Below are positions 10,069 through 22,500 of a DNA stretch of 64,000 nucleotides, one piece after another (positions within the stretch are counted from its first letter, which is position 1; the number at the start of each line of letters is the position of its first letter). The stretch is from Pegoplata infirma (Eukaryota; Arthropoda; Insecta; Diptera; Anthomyiidae). The stretch spans positions 2,356,001-2,420,000 of the forward strand of contig OY992536.1 in NCBI GenBank assembly GCA_963921195.1, given 5' to 3'. The notes beneath the pieces are model-generated. The model made no database searches. It worked only from the letters and a program-made list of their open reading frames with translations, and was not told the DNA's origin. Made by a program: the position numbers and the translations under genes.

Positions 10069-13000
10069 AAACAATAAATCCTTTTTGTTTATTAGAAAAA
10101 AAACAAGGGGAAAAAAAACCCAATATGTCGCCTCTCCGCAAGCAAAAGATAAGAAGAAAATATTGAGACTTAAATACAATTTTATCAGAGAATTAATATT
10201 TAGTCTGTTAAGACAGTTTATGGATCAAGGGTGATCGTTTTCTCGGTCCTCTAGTATTTTAGGAATTTTGGGATATTTTTTGATTTTGATTTTAACGTAA
10301 GATGTGTATCTGTTGGGTTAGGTCTTTTATCTAGAAATATTTATTAGGAGATTTTCTAAATTGTTTTATTCTGAAAAACAGATAGTTTCTATTTGTTTTA
10401 TGCAAATCGAAAGAACAGATATGTATCTAGGTTTGGCAAGTTTTTAGTAGTTTAAAGTTTTCGTATATTTAAATTTTAACGGTATAACAGTGTTGATTGC
10501 ATTGATCACTGGAATATTAAGTCGAAACCAAAGTATCTCTCAGCTGATATGCTACTGACAGATTTTGAGAACAGACTAATTAATGACTACTATTGCTTCT
10601 CACAAATTCGAGTCGCCTCCCATGGATGTAAAAATCTTTCTTTCCGGTTATTTAAAAAAAACAACAAAAATAGTTAAAAGTCTTCACCTTTTGCATAAAA
10701 GCTAATAAATTGATCAATGTCAAAACATCACATGGTTTTCTTCGACCTTTATATGGTAATTATAACCTTAATTCTTGGAATTTTTTTCCATTTATTTTTG
10801 TAAAAATATATAATTTAATTTTTACAGATTAGTGTTTGAATAAAAATTATTGGAAATTTCAACAAATCACCCTGAATTTAATAAGTTAAATGGTGCAAAA
10901 TTTAATTTAAATAAATACAATTCATTAGGCACCCATCTACGGTTGAAATCAATCAGATCGTTAATTAAAATCCGGAAAGATATCTTGGTTTATTTGGCAA
11001 AAATCAAATTTTTTGTATAAAAATCATCAGTTTTATAAACTTCATATTTTTTTAAAAGAAAAAAAGGTAACTAAATTTTTTTTATATAAAAAAAAAAATT
11101 TTTGCTAAAACCAGATACAATCTATCAAGTTCGAATTTTTAGAGGGCATAAAAATAAGACCAGTTTTTTTCTCTACCAGAGAAAACATCCCTTTGGGCTC
11201 AGTCCATAGCAACAGGGCTGTATTAATATTGTTCCTAAAATTTGGATGGAAGAAAAAGGTAAAGAACAAAATAAAATCAATTTTAGTCTCTTGGTTCTCA
11301 TAACCAAAATCTTCTCTTAATTTTTAATAGTGATCTCCTTGTCCACCTGGAAATTCCATAAACAAACTCTATTTTTTTATAACATCAAAAGAAGAAGCAA
11401 ACTGGTCTAAGCAGATGAAAAAAATTCCAATACTTCAGTCGTCTTATTGCTATGAAAGGGACAATTTAAAATCGTAAAAGTCGGAGTGCGTAGAATAAAA
11501 GAGAATTTCCCTTTATTCGCTGAGTAAAAATAGTTTAACAAATTATTAATTAAAAGAATAGTTAAAATTAGTGAATAGTTAGTATAGTGATTGAAGGTAA
11601 AGTGAATTTCATAGAAATTTTAAATATTTAAGTGAAAAAAAATTAAAACATACAGTTATTACAGTGTAACAAAAATTTGCACAGTGTCGCGATTCGGGTA
11701 AATTTAGTGTTTATTTTTCGGTTTGCAAAAGTTATACCGTGTAAATGTAGATGTTTTTTTTTTGTCGGAAAATAAAATCGTATAAAACGGAATTTTGAAA
11801 ATTAAAATTTAAAAAAAAAAAACTATTATTTTTAATTTACGGAAACGTCGAATTCATAAAGTGGTTTTTTGAAACAAATACATATTGTTAAATAGTAAAG
11901 TGATTATAGGATTAAAAATATCACAGTTTTTTTATTCATTGCACAAAAGTTAACGTAAAATTAAAGTTAAAAAAAAACAAAATCTAAAAACATTAAAAAA
12001 AAAAAATAAACAAATGAATCTAAAAACAGTATCTATTTTGCTGGAAATATTTATATCAGGAAAATATCGATTGAAAGCCAATTTTTAATTACGAAGAAAA
12101 AAACAATTATTTTTGTAATAATTTTTTTTGATATAAATATTGCCACTATCGTGATACTGTGCATTAAAAAAAAAAAACAATTTTAAGAAATATAAGAAAG
12201 TGTAAAAAAATAAGAAAAAACGGGTAAAAGAAGAAAAAAAAATATTTGCATAACAGTTGTTTTGCAAATAATTAAATTTGGTAAAATTTAACAACAAATT
12301 CCTCAAGAAGGAATTAATAAGGAGAGCAAAGCTACTTCAAACCATCAGAGCAACAAGACCAGCAAGTCTGTATTAATTTTTTTATTCTTCTTTGTACCAG
12401 CTCTGTTAGTTTAACATAACTATGTTAACTTATGTTAACTAGAAATTTGGTGTTCTGTTAAACTTTACAAAGGCTGGTTTATTTATTTTATATGTCTTCA
12501 TAATTGCTGGTAAAATTTGAGAAAAAAAAACAAAATAATTAAAATAATGTTTTTATATGCATTCGTGGTTTTCTTCGGAAATCATTAAGAAAAAAATATA
12601 AAGTAAAATAACAGCTAAATTCAGATTTTTTTTGATGATTTTTTCTAATAAATTAAATTTAAATAATATTTAATTTTTTTTTTAATTAAATATAATAAAG
12701 CAATTATGGTTTCATTATAATTATTTCTTTTGTTTTATACATTTTCTTATTCGCGATATCGATATTTTTCCTTCGTCAGTTATCGGTCGTAATCAAAATA
12801 AAACCAAAAATTTATTTTTTTCTTACAAAGGGCATTGAACCCTAGTGCAAAACGTAAAATCCATTTATTTTTAATATGTAAAAATCCACTTATTGAAAAG
12901 AGATGAATATACAGTGTCGCGAAAACTAAAATCAAAACAAACAAAAACTTAGATTTTTATTAAATTTGTATACCCTACGTTTTTCGGTCGGTAATATCAC

Positions 13001-13700
13001 TTTCGTACATCAATAAACCTTGTGCAAATTTTTATTTTTTTAAATCAATCTAAATCTCATTTTGGATGAATATTAGTATTTAAAAGCAATCCTCATAAAT
13101 ATTTTATAAGCGTTGTAATGAATTATTACGTGTTTATAAATATGTGTAGTTTTTTTTTTAACTTTCGAATTTTAGATAAGCAATCTAAAACTTAAAATTT
13201 TCAATGTTCACCTACTTGAATTTTTCATACTTTTTGTCATTCCTAAATTAAGTAATTTTTAGATTTATTATATACAACATAATTTTTCTTTTGGCAAATA
13301 AAATGAATTTTAAGTGAATTATATAAATTAAACATAATGTCGTGCTAAATTCTTTTTAGACTTTCCTTTGAGAATGTAGGGTAACTTCCGATAAGGGTTC
13401 TCCAAAATTTTGTACCAAATGTTCTGGAGGACAAGGTTGGGAGGGTTTTGAAACATGGGGACTTAACATCTGTATCCCCTTCTTTCTTGCATAGTATACC
13501 TTCAGTAAATTTCATTTTTAATCTGTGATACTACTTTAACGGGGAATTTAATAACAATAGTTTAGTTTACCGGTTCGTTTTCCATTTTTATTTTCAATTT
13601 CATTTATTAGGGACTCTGTAATAAAAGAGTAATGTATAGTTTGGAATGGTAGGGTCAAGAACCTCCCCAACCACTGATTGCTAGCTGCAGAGACGGGTCC
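10069..13700. other. Interior of the hAT-like element, origin unknown
   Basis: 3.6 kb of AT-rich DNA that resembles no other repeat in the window. No long open reading frame. 13560-13740 is less AT-rich. Just beyond, 13776-13853 is a 26-codon ORF (M-P-Y-L-F-V-L-W...) with a hydrophobic stretch; it could be chance or the first exon of a captured gene. Confidence 0.4.
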
Positions 13701-14227
13701 CGCAGACCCTTTCCATCCAAACCGTGGTGTAGAAATGAAATATACTGAATAGTTGAATGATTTACGAATTTTAAAATGCCCTATTTATTTGTGTTGTGGT
13801 TGACTTTCACGCTACTGGCAGTAGTTTTGGCCTGTGTTCGTTTAGGGGTTTTAATATCATAGTCTTTCAGCGTTTTTGGTTATTGTTTTTCTACCTTCCT
13901 ACCACAACGTCAGCTGTGAGATTTCATATCCCATTTTGCACATTACAGTCTAGGAGAATAAAAATTTTTCGGGACGTTCAAAATTGGAAGAAAAACTTTT
14001 TTTATACAAAAAAATGCATGTCTAATGTATTATATTATTACATTTCCACTTTAAATGTTTTTATTATTTTAAATTTTCTTTAAATTAGTTTTAAAATTAT
14101 ACAGTACAACAACCAAAATCGGAATGGGATGAAACCAAAAGCAATTAATTGCCTTTAAATAAAATAAGAATAATTAGAAATCATTTTTTTTAATAATTTC
14201 GTTGTAGTGAAATCGACCCAAGGGTTT

Positions 14228-14292
14228 TCTTGGGAATCAAACTCACGACTCCCTGCTTAATAGGCTAGAACGCTACCAACTAACACACAGTA
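14228..14292 (-). other. tRNA-like sequence, right subterminal
   Basis: The minus strand reads TTAGTTGGTAGCG (A-box-like), CCTATTAAGCAGG, then GAGTTTGATTCCC (B-box-like, two mismatches from GGTTCGANTCC). Same orientation as the left tRNA-like block, so the pair is not part of an inverted repeat. Confidence 0.45.
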
Positions 14293-14488
14293 TTCCCTTA
14301 ATATGCACAATAAAATTGAAACATAAAGAGTCTCCTATTTTTTACTTTTGTAATCAAAGAAATTTAATCCCGAAATCCCGAAAAATCCCGTGATCCCGAA
14401 AAATCCCGGGATCCCGGGATTTTGATTTTCAAATCCCGAATCCCGGGATTTTAAAAAACCGATTCCTTTTGACAGCCCTAATATTGAC

Positions 14489-15319
14489 CAGTGATCGATT
14501 CTAAGGCATTATAGCTATGTCCGTCCGTCCGTTCGTCTGTCCGTCTGTAGTTACCACGATGCAATCTAAAATAAAAGAGCTAGGCTCCCTGACATTTGGC
14601 ACGAATATGTCTTATTTTCCTAGGCAGGTTAAGTTCGTAAATGAGCAAGTTAATAAATTGCTTTTGAGACAATCTCAAACAAAAATCATCGATGATGCAA
14701 TGCATAGTAGAATGGATTGCAGGGTAGTATAGTTGATTCCACAACCGATTCTTCGGAATAGAACATTTTGCTGGGAATTTAATAGAGATTATTTCGTATT
14801 CATATGGACATCGTAGGTCTATGTCTTCATATAAATACTCCCCAAAATTTACACATTTTCTTGAAAAAAGTATTTAATGATGCTAAACTTTTACAACGTT
14901 ATGCCATCGTTGGATCGGCATTAAAAAAAACTTTCTTCTCATATATAAACATCATATATGTAGTTTCTTAAAAAAAAATGGCTGAAAAATCCAAAAACCG
15001 ATTTTTTTGCCATGTTTTGACCCATGTTGCGAACCCCTAAATCCCCGATATGGCCGATAAGCCGAGACACCACAACCTTAAAATTGTCTCTTATATATAT
15101 ATTTTACGTTTCATGCAAATCGGTTCATAAGGGTTGAAATACTTCCCTTTTAAGTATTTCGGCCAAAAAATCTGCTAAAAGTTTGCTAATATAAACTGAA
15201 AGTTGTTTAACATATTTTTGACAGTCTTTTTCTTAGAGTACATTGTTTACGAACCTTATTCTTGTAAAATTACACTATTTTTTTGAGTGTACTTAGTAGC
15301 ATAAAATCTTCACAAATAC
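14489..15319 (+). repeat. Right part of the interrupted R1 repeat, then unassigned DNA
   Basis: 14489-14740 continues R1 (TCCGTCCGTCCGTTCGTCTG, GAGCTAGGCTCCCTG). 14750-15311 holds no gene or recognised element apart from an isolated TTTTTTTGAGTGTA at about 15280, the end motif of the R6 family. Confidence 0.6.
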
Positions 15320-15707
15320 CAAGGTAGATTTATACAAGGTAAGATCCAATAACCTCACTTTTCCTCTATAGTAAGTTTTTTGACAAATTTGAAAACAATA
15401 AGAGAAATTTCAAAAAGAAATAAAATTTCAAAACGAAATAAAAATATTTTGTTCGGCATGAATGACTTGAGTTTACACTACACACAAATAGTTTAATTTT
15501 TGTCGTGGAAAATAAAAGAAATTCGTTTGAATTTCAATATTTTTTTATAATTTAGTTGTTTTCTAAAATCTTATAGTCTTAAAAAGCGTTTAAATTGGTT
15601 AATGTGTGCACTAAACATTTAAGTCGTTTTTGCCGACTAAAATGATTTTGAAAGAAAATTGTTTTCATTTACGTCACTAAAATATTACCTTATATAAATC
15701 TACCTTG
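15320..15707. mobile_element. hAT-like MITE, 388 bp
   Basis: Ends CAAGGTAGATTTATA and TATAAATCTACCTTG, flanked by an exact 8-bp duplication acaaatac (15312-15319, 15708-15715). Noncoding interior. Confidence 0.88.
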
Positions 15708-15715
15708 ACAAATAC

Positions 15716-16791
15716 GTTAATAAATCTGTTCAATTGCCAATATTTTATACTACTTCTATTACACTTAAAAAAAAATCTTGTTAAATTACAAAAAAAGCCT
15801 TGTAAAAAAATTGTTTGCTATCTCCAATTTTACGAGAGTTCCTAGCAAAAATTACAATTTTATTGGCAAAAAGCTTGTAAAAGCTTTTTTCTAATGAAAT
15901 TGTAAATTTACAACTCCTTTGACGCGATAAAAATTACAAGGACTTCTCGTGACTTTTCTATAGTAAATCTATATTAAATCTATAGATTTTGTACTACCTC
16001 CTATTTTAAGAAAATTTCTAGTAAGATTACGACCTCTTTTGCAATTTTTCAAGTTTTTTACCAAACAAATTATAAATTTACAACTTTTTTAATGCGATAA
16101 TACTAACAAGAAATTCTCGTGACTTAACTAGATTACCTTGGAAATTTGTTCATTTACGAAAAAAATTGTAAAATTACAAAGAAAAATTTAAATTTCGATC
16201 GAAAATTTGCTGTTAAAAAACAAGGAAAAACTGTCAAATATTGGTAAAATGGGATTACGGGACTTTTTCTAGTAATTTACAAAGGTTTTGTTTTTTATCA
16301 TTGTATTCCCAAAGAAAATCGTTGTAAATTCAACAGAAATCATTGTTGATTTTGATCCTACAAATATTTATGTTGATTTCAATAAAAATTATTGTCAGTT
16401 TTTGTAAAAGTAGATCAACTCGTTTTTTTGTAAATCAACTCTTATTTTCTGTAAATTCAACTCATATTTTTGTTAATATAAGAAATTTTATTAATAAAAA
16501 AAAACTTGTTTATTGTAATTATTATTTTATTAAGCATAAATCACAATATTTTTCGTATTATCGCCGGCTTTTTAAGCTGCAATATTTGAAGATTTTCACA
16601 AAGATTTTTACACACACTTCGTTTATTCATGTTATGCGCTCAGTTTTCTGATGATACCAAACAAAATCCTTAAAAAAAACAAAAAACTTTTAATATAGAA
16701 TGAATACATAAATTAATCAATGTATTTTCTTACTTACTTAATATTTACAGACCAGATCCTATTTTTATTTATTTTAATAATATTAAATAAT
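15716..16791. other. AT-rich DNA, no gene seen
   Basis: Many short runs of the TTGTAAATTTACAA type and a start (TACACTTAAAAAAAA at about 15760) resembling R6 element ends; possibly a decayed palindromic element. Nothing coding. Confidence 0.4.
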
Positions 16792-17778
16792 ATATTTTGA
16801 GGATGTTTATTCTGGCTCGAGGTCATTATTTTCTTTACTAATTAAAACCATGATATTCTCATAGCATAATTGTCAAGAAAATTATTTTTTGTTTTAAATT
16901 TATTTATGTTGGTCATTTTTGCAAGACTTAATCGACAAATTCCGATCGATTAAGTCTTGCAAAAATGACCAACATAAATAAATTTAAAACAAAAAAATTA
17001 TGCTATCCCGAGTAAAAATAAACATATATAACAATATATAACTTGATACAAACATAATAAATCATATATGATTATACATCCCGTGAGGTATTTTCTAATT
17101 TTTTTAAATGCAGTCATATGTTGTAATATATAATTTTATCATGATTCGGATTAAAAGGTATACGGTTGATATAAATATATGAAATAATATTAGGGCCAAT
17201 ACAAAATTTGTTTTTCTGTATAATTTAATATAAAATTATATATAGCTTATTCTGTTCCATATATAAATGTTTCCAATTAAATGTTTCCAATTAACCAAAA
17301 ATGTTCTAAGTTTTTTAAGCAAAGTATAAGAAACTTTAAAAATGTTCCTAAACATTTCCTTGTTAGGGTTATGTATATCACCTATCTGGTTCGAAGCGTA
17401 CCCAAACATTTTTTTTTTTTTTTTTTGGAAAATTATATGTTTGGTGAATGTATCGTTGACCTGTGGTGTATCTCATCCAAACCAAAACACACCAAGATTT
17501 TTTATGTTTTTATGCAATTAGATCTAATTGGATCCAATGAAATATGGCAATGTCTGGTCAAAACTCGGATGAAATCGAATCATATTTTATACGAGTTGAT
17601 CTTTTTTAATGCAAAAACATCCACCATTATTCGGATTAAATTGCGTGTAAATATATATTGTGTTATATATCATTATGTATTGCATCATATAAAAATTTTT
17701 ACTCGGGATGAGAATATCATGGTTTTAATTAGTAAAGAAAATAATAACCTCGAGCCAGAATAAACATCCTCAAAATAT
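16792..17778. mobile_element. Foldback element F1 copy 1, interrupted
   Basis: The left arm starts ATATTTTGAGGATGTTTA and the right arm ends with its complement. Arms of about 180 bp meet in a near-perfect palindrome around 16900-16990 (GTTGGTCATTTTTGCAAG and inverse). A 701-bp element (17007-17707) is inserted in the right arm. A second copy lies at 27846-29312. Confidence 0.82.
17007..17707. mobile_element. Nested 701-bp element with CCCGAGTAAAAAT ends
   Basis: Ends CCCGAGTAAAAAT and ATTTTTACTCGGG; removing it restores the arm of the foldback (TATGCTATGAGAATATC), leaving an AT dinucleotide duplicated. The 160-codon ORF across its right half runs out of the element and is not a gene. Confidence 0.75.
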
Positions 17779-18715
17779 AATATTTTAAAGGTCGAATAAA
17801 ACAATTTTTATTGTTTAATAAAAATTAATCGGAAATCAAAGACTATCAATACTTAAAGATATGGGAAGTCTCCCTTCTTCTGTTAAACGCTCTCTTAAAT
17901 TCCCTTTGCTAAGTCCGCCATCGAACTGGACGTTTGATCAAACCAAAAAAATCCCTTAAGTTCGATATAAACAAAAAAAAAAGTGTTGCAATTTGGCGAT
18001 TTTCAGACTAAAGCTAGCGTTTTTTTTTCATCTAGCTGTAAAAAAAGTTTTTTTTTGTGGATTATCGGAAAATCCAATGACTTTTTATTTGCTGAGAATT
18101 TGTTTTAAACACTTTTAAAGGTATTTCTTAAATAATATTACCATAATAATTATAAATTGATACATTTTTTCAAAATTTATTAAGCGCTTTTTCGATATAA
18201 AAAGTTAGCATTATTTGTCAAACCAACAATGTTAATTTAACATTATCGTATTTTCCTCGTCTAACAGTTTTCGTACCTTCTGTTAAAAAGTTCCAAAATA
18301 TTAAGAGCGGGAGACAAAGAGCTTGCGGAAATATTAAATAATTTTATAAAAAACGAACACATCAAATAATTTTATAAGAGACAAACGCGTTTCACATTGC
18401 TACCAACTCACTCGTTACTCGTTTATAATATAAAAAAAATTAACGAACAGGGTTGTTTTTTTTTATTTTGATTTATCTATTAAATTCTGTAGACACATTG
18501 TTAATAGTTGATTTAACTATACTGATTATTCAACGATATCAACATTATTTTTTGTGGACTACGGCATTATTCTGTAAAACTTGATCTACAACATGTTTAC
18601 TAATTTTTCTACTAAGATATTTCCATGAGTGTAGTAAGGTAATCGAACGGACCTAATATTTATAGACCAAAAATTAAAAAAAACATTAATATCAAAAAAA
18701 AAAAAACAATTAAAT
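17779..18715. other. Downstream flank of AOX-B, nothing recognised
   Basis: Unassigned AT-rich DNA with no gene, RNA or paired element ends. Confidence 0.5.
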
Positions 18716-18721
18716 TTTATT
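18716..18721 (-). terminator. Poly(A) signal of AOX-B
   Basis: AATAAA on the minus strand about 72 bases after the stop codon. A second AATAAA overlaps the stop codon itself and is less likely to be used. No transcript data to confirm the cleavage site. Confidence 0.6.
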
Positions 18722-18792
18722 AATAAAAATACTTAAACCATCACCTCATGTTTTACCATCTAATATCACTACTTCTTTAAAATTCAAAATAT

Positions 18793-19598
18793 TTATTTCA
18801 AAGCGTATGTTGAAACATCATTTCCGGCATTAACCACAATAGTTTCTGGTGTAGTCGGAGCACCAAAACGAACCCATTCCCTCTTCAAACCAGCGTCCTT
18901 ACGAGCTGACTGTATAGCATGTTGTATTGCAAAAATAGCACTGATTGCCAAGCAACATGGTGGCTCTCCGGTTGCTTTAGAACGCATAAAACCAGCCGGA
19001 TTAGCACTACCCTGCAACATTTCTATACGGAAATCAATTGGAATATCTTTTGCACCAGGCGGCTTATAGTTCCAAGTACGATTTGTCATCAGCTGGCCAT
19101 TTTGACGATCATAGACTAGTTGTTCTGTCAGCCAGTAACCCAAGCACATAACAAAAGCTCCCTCAATTTGGCCGATATCAATGTATGGACTCAAACTTTC
19201 TCCGGTATCTTCCAATATATCAACGCGTTTGACTAAATTGTTACCGGTCAAAATGTCAACTTCTACTTCTGTCAAAGCTAAACCATAAATTTGATAGTTT
19301 TGCATGTCACCGGCTTTATAATGATCACTAGCAATCATATTGATGGACTTGCCCCAAGCTGCTTGCACAACATTCAACCAAGAGGCATTATTTTTAAGAG
19401 ACTCTTTAACAGGTTTCAATCGGTCATTGAGAGTATTACAGGCTTTACGCACTGCATAGCATAAACTTTCACTACCAACAGCACCACCGGTAACCATAGA
19501 GTTAGCACCATTCAAAGTATCACTGGCTTCAATTTTTATAAATTCTAAAGGAACACCCAAAACATAAGCAGCAACTTGTGCAATTTTTGTATTCATGC
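18793..19598 (-). CDS. AOX: AOX-B exon 8, C-terminal molybdopterin domain
   Basis: Residues 994-1261 and a TAA stop. Acceptor TTTTTCAG|GC. Begins MNTKIAQVAAYVLG and carries KATGEPPCCLAISA with the active-site Glu near 1205. The protein ends STYALK; no peroxisomal SKL-type tail is present. Confidence 0.94.
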
Positions 19599-22500
19599 CT
19601 GAAAAACAAAAAAAAAAAACTTGAAATACTGTATTCTATTACATATTCTGTGATTCTTACCTTGACCCATTTCTATACCACCATGGGAAATTACTACAGA
19701 TCCGTCAGTATGATAAATTGAAACGGTAGCCGGGTATTGTCCAAAATACATAATGGGGTACTCCATGATGGCCAGACCTAAACCTTTCTTAAGCCAACGA
19801 TTTTTCACATTAAAGTCATCAATTTCTTGACGTCTCTTTTTGTATTCAGTTGATTTCAGGAAACGTGGTAACAGTTCATTCATTTTGTTACCAGCCTGAA
19901 TATTAACCATACGAGCATCAGCCGGATCTATATTAGCTTCGAATGCAATATGTTCCAATATATTCTCAATCATGGCAATACCTTAAATGATATTATTTGT
20001 TAATATAAAGTTTAAATGTAAATGATTTTTTGTACCTTCAACTGAGCCTGGAGCACGACACCAAGTTGAACTTGTGGCATCAGTTACAACAGCATTGCCA
20101 TCCAATTTATGATTGTCTGCAGTAAAGGCATAACAATTTTTAGCACACGTTGTTGAATGTCCATCGACAGGATTTTCATTTAGAGAACAGCCTCCATCTT
20201 CATAAAATGTATTTTTTAATCCAACTATTTTGCCATTAGATTTAATATGAAATTCATAGTCGGAACGGCAACCCCATCTTTTTCCATTACAATTCATCAT
20301 AGATTCAATAGTTTGCACGAAACGAGCCGGTCTATTTAGTTTGTAGGCTGCCAATGAGGCACCGCAGGCAACAGCATTTCCCCTCGAAATCTTGCTGCCA
20401 TAACCACCACCCAGACGTCTGACCTTTAGTTGAACATCAGCAGCTTTGATTTGTAACATTTTTGAAATTACACTCTGAGTATGATCCATCCATTGAGTAG
20501 TCGACCATACCTGAAGACCTTGTTCGAACGGAACAGCGACACATGTTTGTGGCTCCATGGTGTAATGATATTGTAAGCCCATTTCAAATATGCCTTTGCC
20601 TGAGATATCAGCATTGTCCGACAATTTTAATTCCTTAAGTTCAGATGCAACAATGCTATGAACACGATCCATTCTGTTATTGGCAAAAACATCCTGTAGA
20701 GTCGGCATGACCAGAGCACTTCCATTTGAATAGATGACTTTTACTTTGGAAGCTGCACGATTAGCTATATCACTGGTTAGGGCAACAATCATACCCAGAG
20801 GTTGGTCATAGTAGCGTACAGTATCTGCAGTGAAAAGTTCCTCAACTTCGTAACCAAATGTAGGATCGACAAAAGTATTTGAGCCGGGTATATCTTTAGC
20901 TGAATAGAAGGCAATTACACCGGGAACTTTCAAAGCTTCGGAAGCATCAAGTTTTTCAATATTAGCTCCAACTTTAGTGGCACTAACAAAGGCACAATAG
21001 ACAGCATTACCAGGTGTTAGAGTATCATTCATATAAGTTGCTTCACCGGAACATTGAATCAAAGCTGAAACCAAAATATCATTATTAAAAAACGACCCAC
21101 TAGCAAGTTCCCTTGAATATACAGACCTTCTATTTTTTCGACGGGCTGTGTAACGGGATAGTTCTTTCTTTGCGAGTCAAATGTTTGGGAACCTGAAGAA
21201 AGATCTCTCTTTAGGATGGGAGCACCACTCTTAAATTCCGGTTTTACTTGATCAGCAGGAGCAATGTCTAGTAGACATTTCAGCAAAAGACCACAAGCCA
21301 ATTTACGACGATAATCAGGAGAAGGATCTGGTAGTATGGAATTGGGTTGCAAGACATTTGGCAACTCTGTAAATATCTTTTGAACAACTGTTTGATCATA
21401 AAATATTTGACCCTTTAAAAGTTCTTCAATTGCAGTAGCATGCACAAATTCTGGAGTAATGCCGCCAAAACACAAGCGTGCATTATTAACTTTTCCGGAA
21501 GAGTTTTCAACATCCAATAAAAAGGCCGCATTAACAAAAGCATGAGCATTTTGAGCACGGGGCATTATCTAAAGGATTTAAAAGAAACTTAGTTACCTTA
21601 CAATATAACGAAAATAACTAACTGTTTACTTACTTTGTAGGACTTGAATATGAATTTATCCTTTGGATAAGATCTCAATACAAATGCTGCAATCACTGTT
21701 TTGGTGGTTTTATTCTTGAGATAATCGGACAGGGACATTGTTTCTTGTTTTGTAGCATCTGTGTTGATAACAACTTGAGCGTCTAAGGCCTCAAATGTTA
21801 TAAAAATATCAGATGGAAATTCTTCATGCTGCTTTTTGGTGACGATATTACCAGCCAATGTACCAGTCTAAAATTAAATTAAAATGTTAAGACCAGAATT
21901 ATAGAGTAAGCTAACAAATAGCGTTTGAAAAAGTAGTAAACAAAAAGACCATATGGTATTGTTTACGAAATTGTATCACAAATCGAAATCTGAGCGAAAT
22001 GGAAGATACCAGTTATACAGTGAGAATGCAGATCGTTTTTTGTCTCTCTTAGTTTTGCTTTTGAACTTTAGTGTGGTATTACCAGATTTTTCCAATTATT
22101 TTTGGTGATGCCAAATCTACAAAACGAGCGATTCCTTACTCTATAACTGTGGTTAAGAAATTTGTAGTTACCCTAACGAAACTGCAGCGTTACCGTAAAG
22201 TAGCAATTATGATTATATATAAAATCTCGTAACCGCTTTCGAAAGAGTATAGCTGATTTATTTGGTTATTATTTATAAGAAAAAACCCATTGTACCGGTT
22301 ACGGTAAGGTTGCGTTCGGAAAAATTGGTTTTGATGGCTTAATCCGCAAAAAATTAAATTGCCTACATACAAAAAAAAAAAAATTACCAAGTACTTGGGA
22401 GGATATGCGTTTTTAAAGTTTTTTGCATTTATTATGCAAAAAATAGCATAATTTTACCAAGTTTTTGCTTGTTTCTGATAAAAGCTTAGAAAATATTCAT

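Larger units (their letters stand above)
8873..14480. mobile_element. hAT-like element, 5608 bp, 8-bp target duplication, no transposase
   Basis: The left end TAAGGCTGTCAA and the inverted right end TTGACAGCCCTA are flanked by the direct repeat atattgac (8865-8872 and 14481-14488), inside an R1 repeat whose intact form is known from other copies. Both ends carry clustered subterminal CCCGGGATT/AATCCCG motifs. The target duplication fits the hAT consensus nTnnnnAn. About 3.6 kb of interior (10070-13700) has no long reading frame and no recognised transposase, so the element is non-autonomous or decayed. Nested inside: a 520-bp MITE at 9541-10060 and tRNA-like sequences at about 9105-9180 and 14228-14292. 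Confidence 0.88.

Noticed and set aside
17281..17763. 160-codon ORF on the plus strand
   Set aside because: It lies across the right half of a MITE and the foldback arm beyond it; no domain, low complexity.
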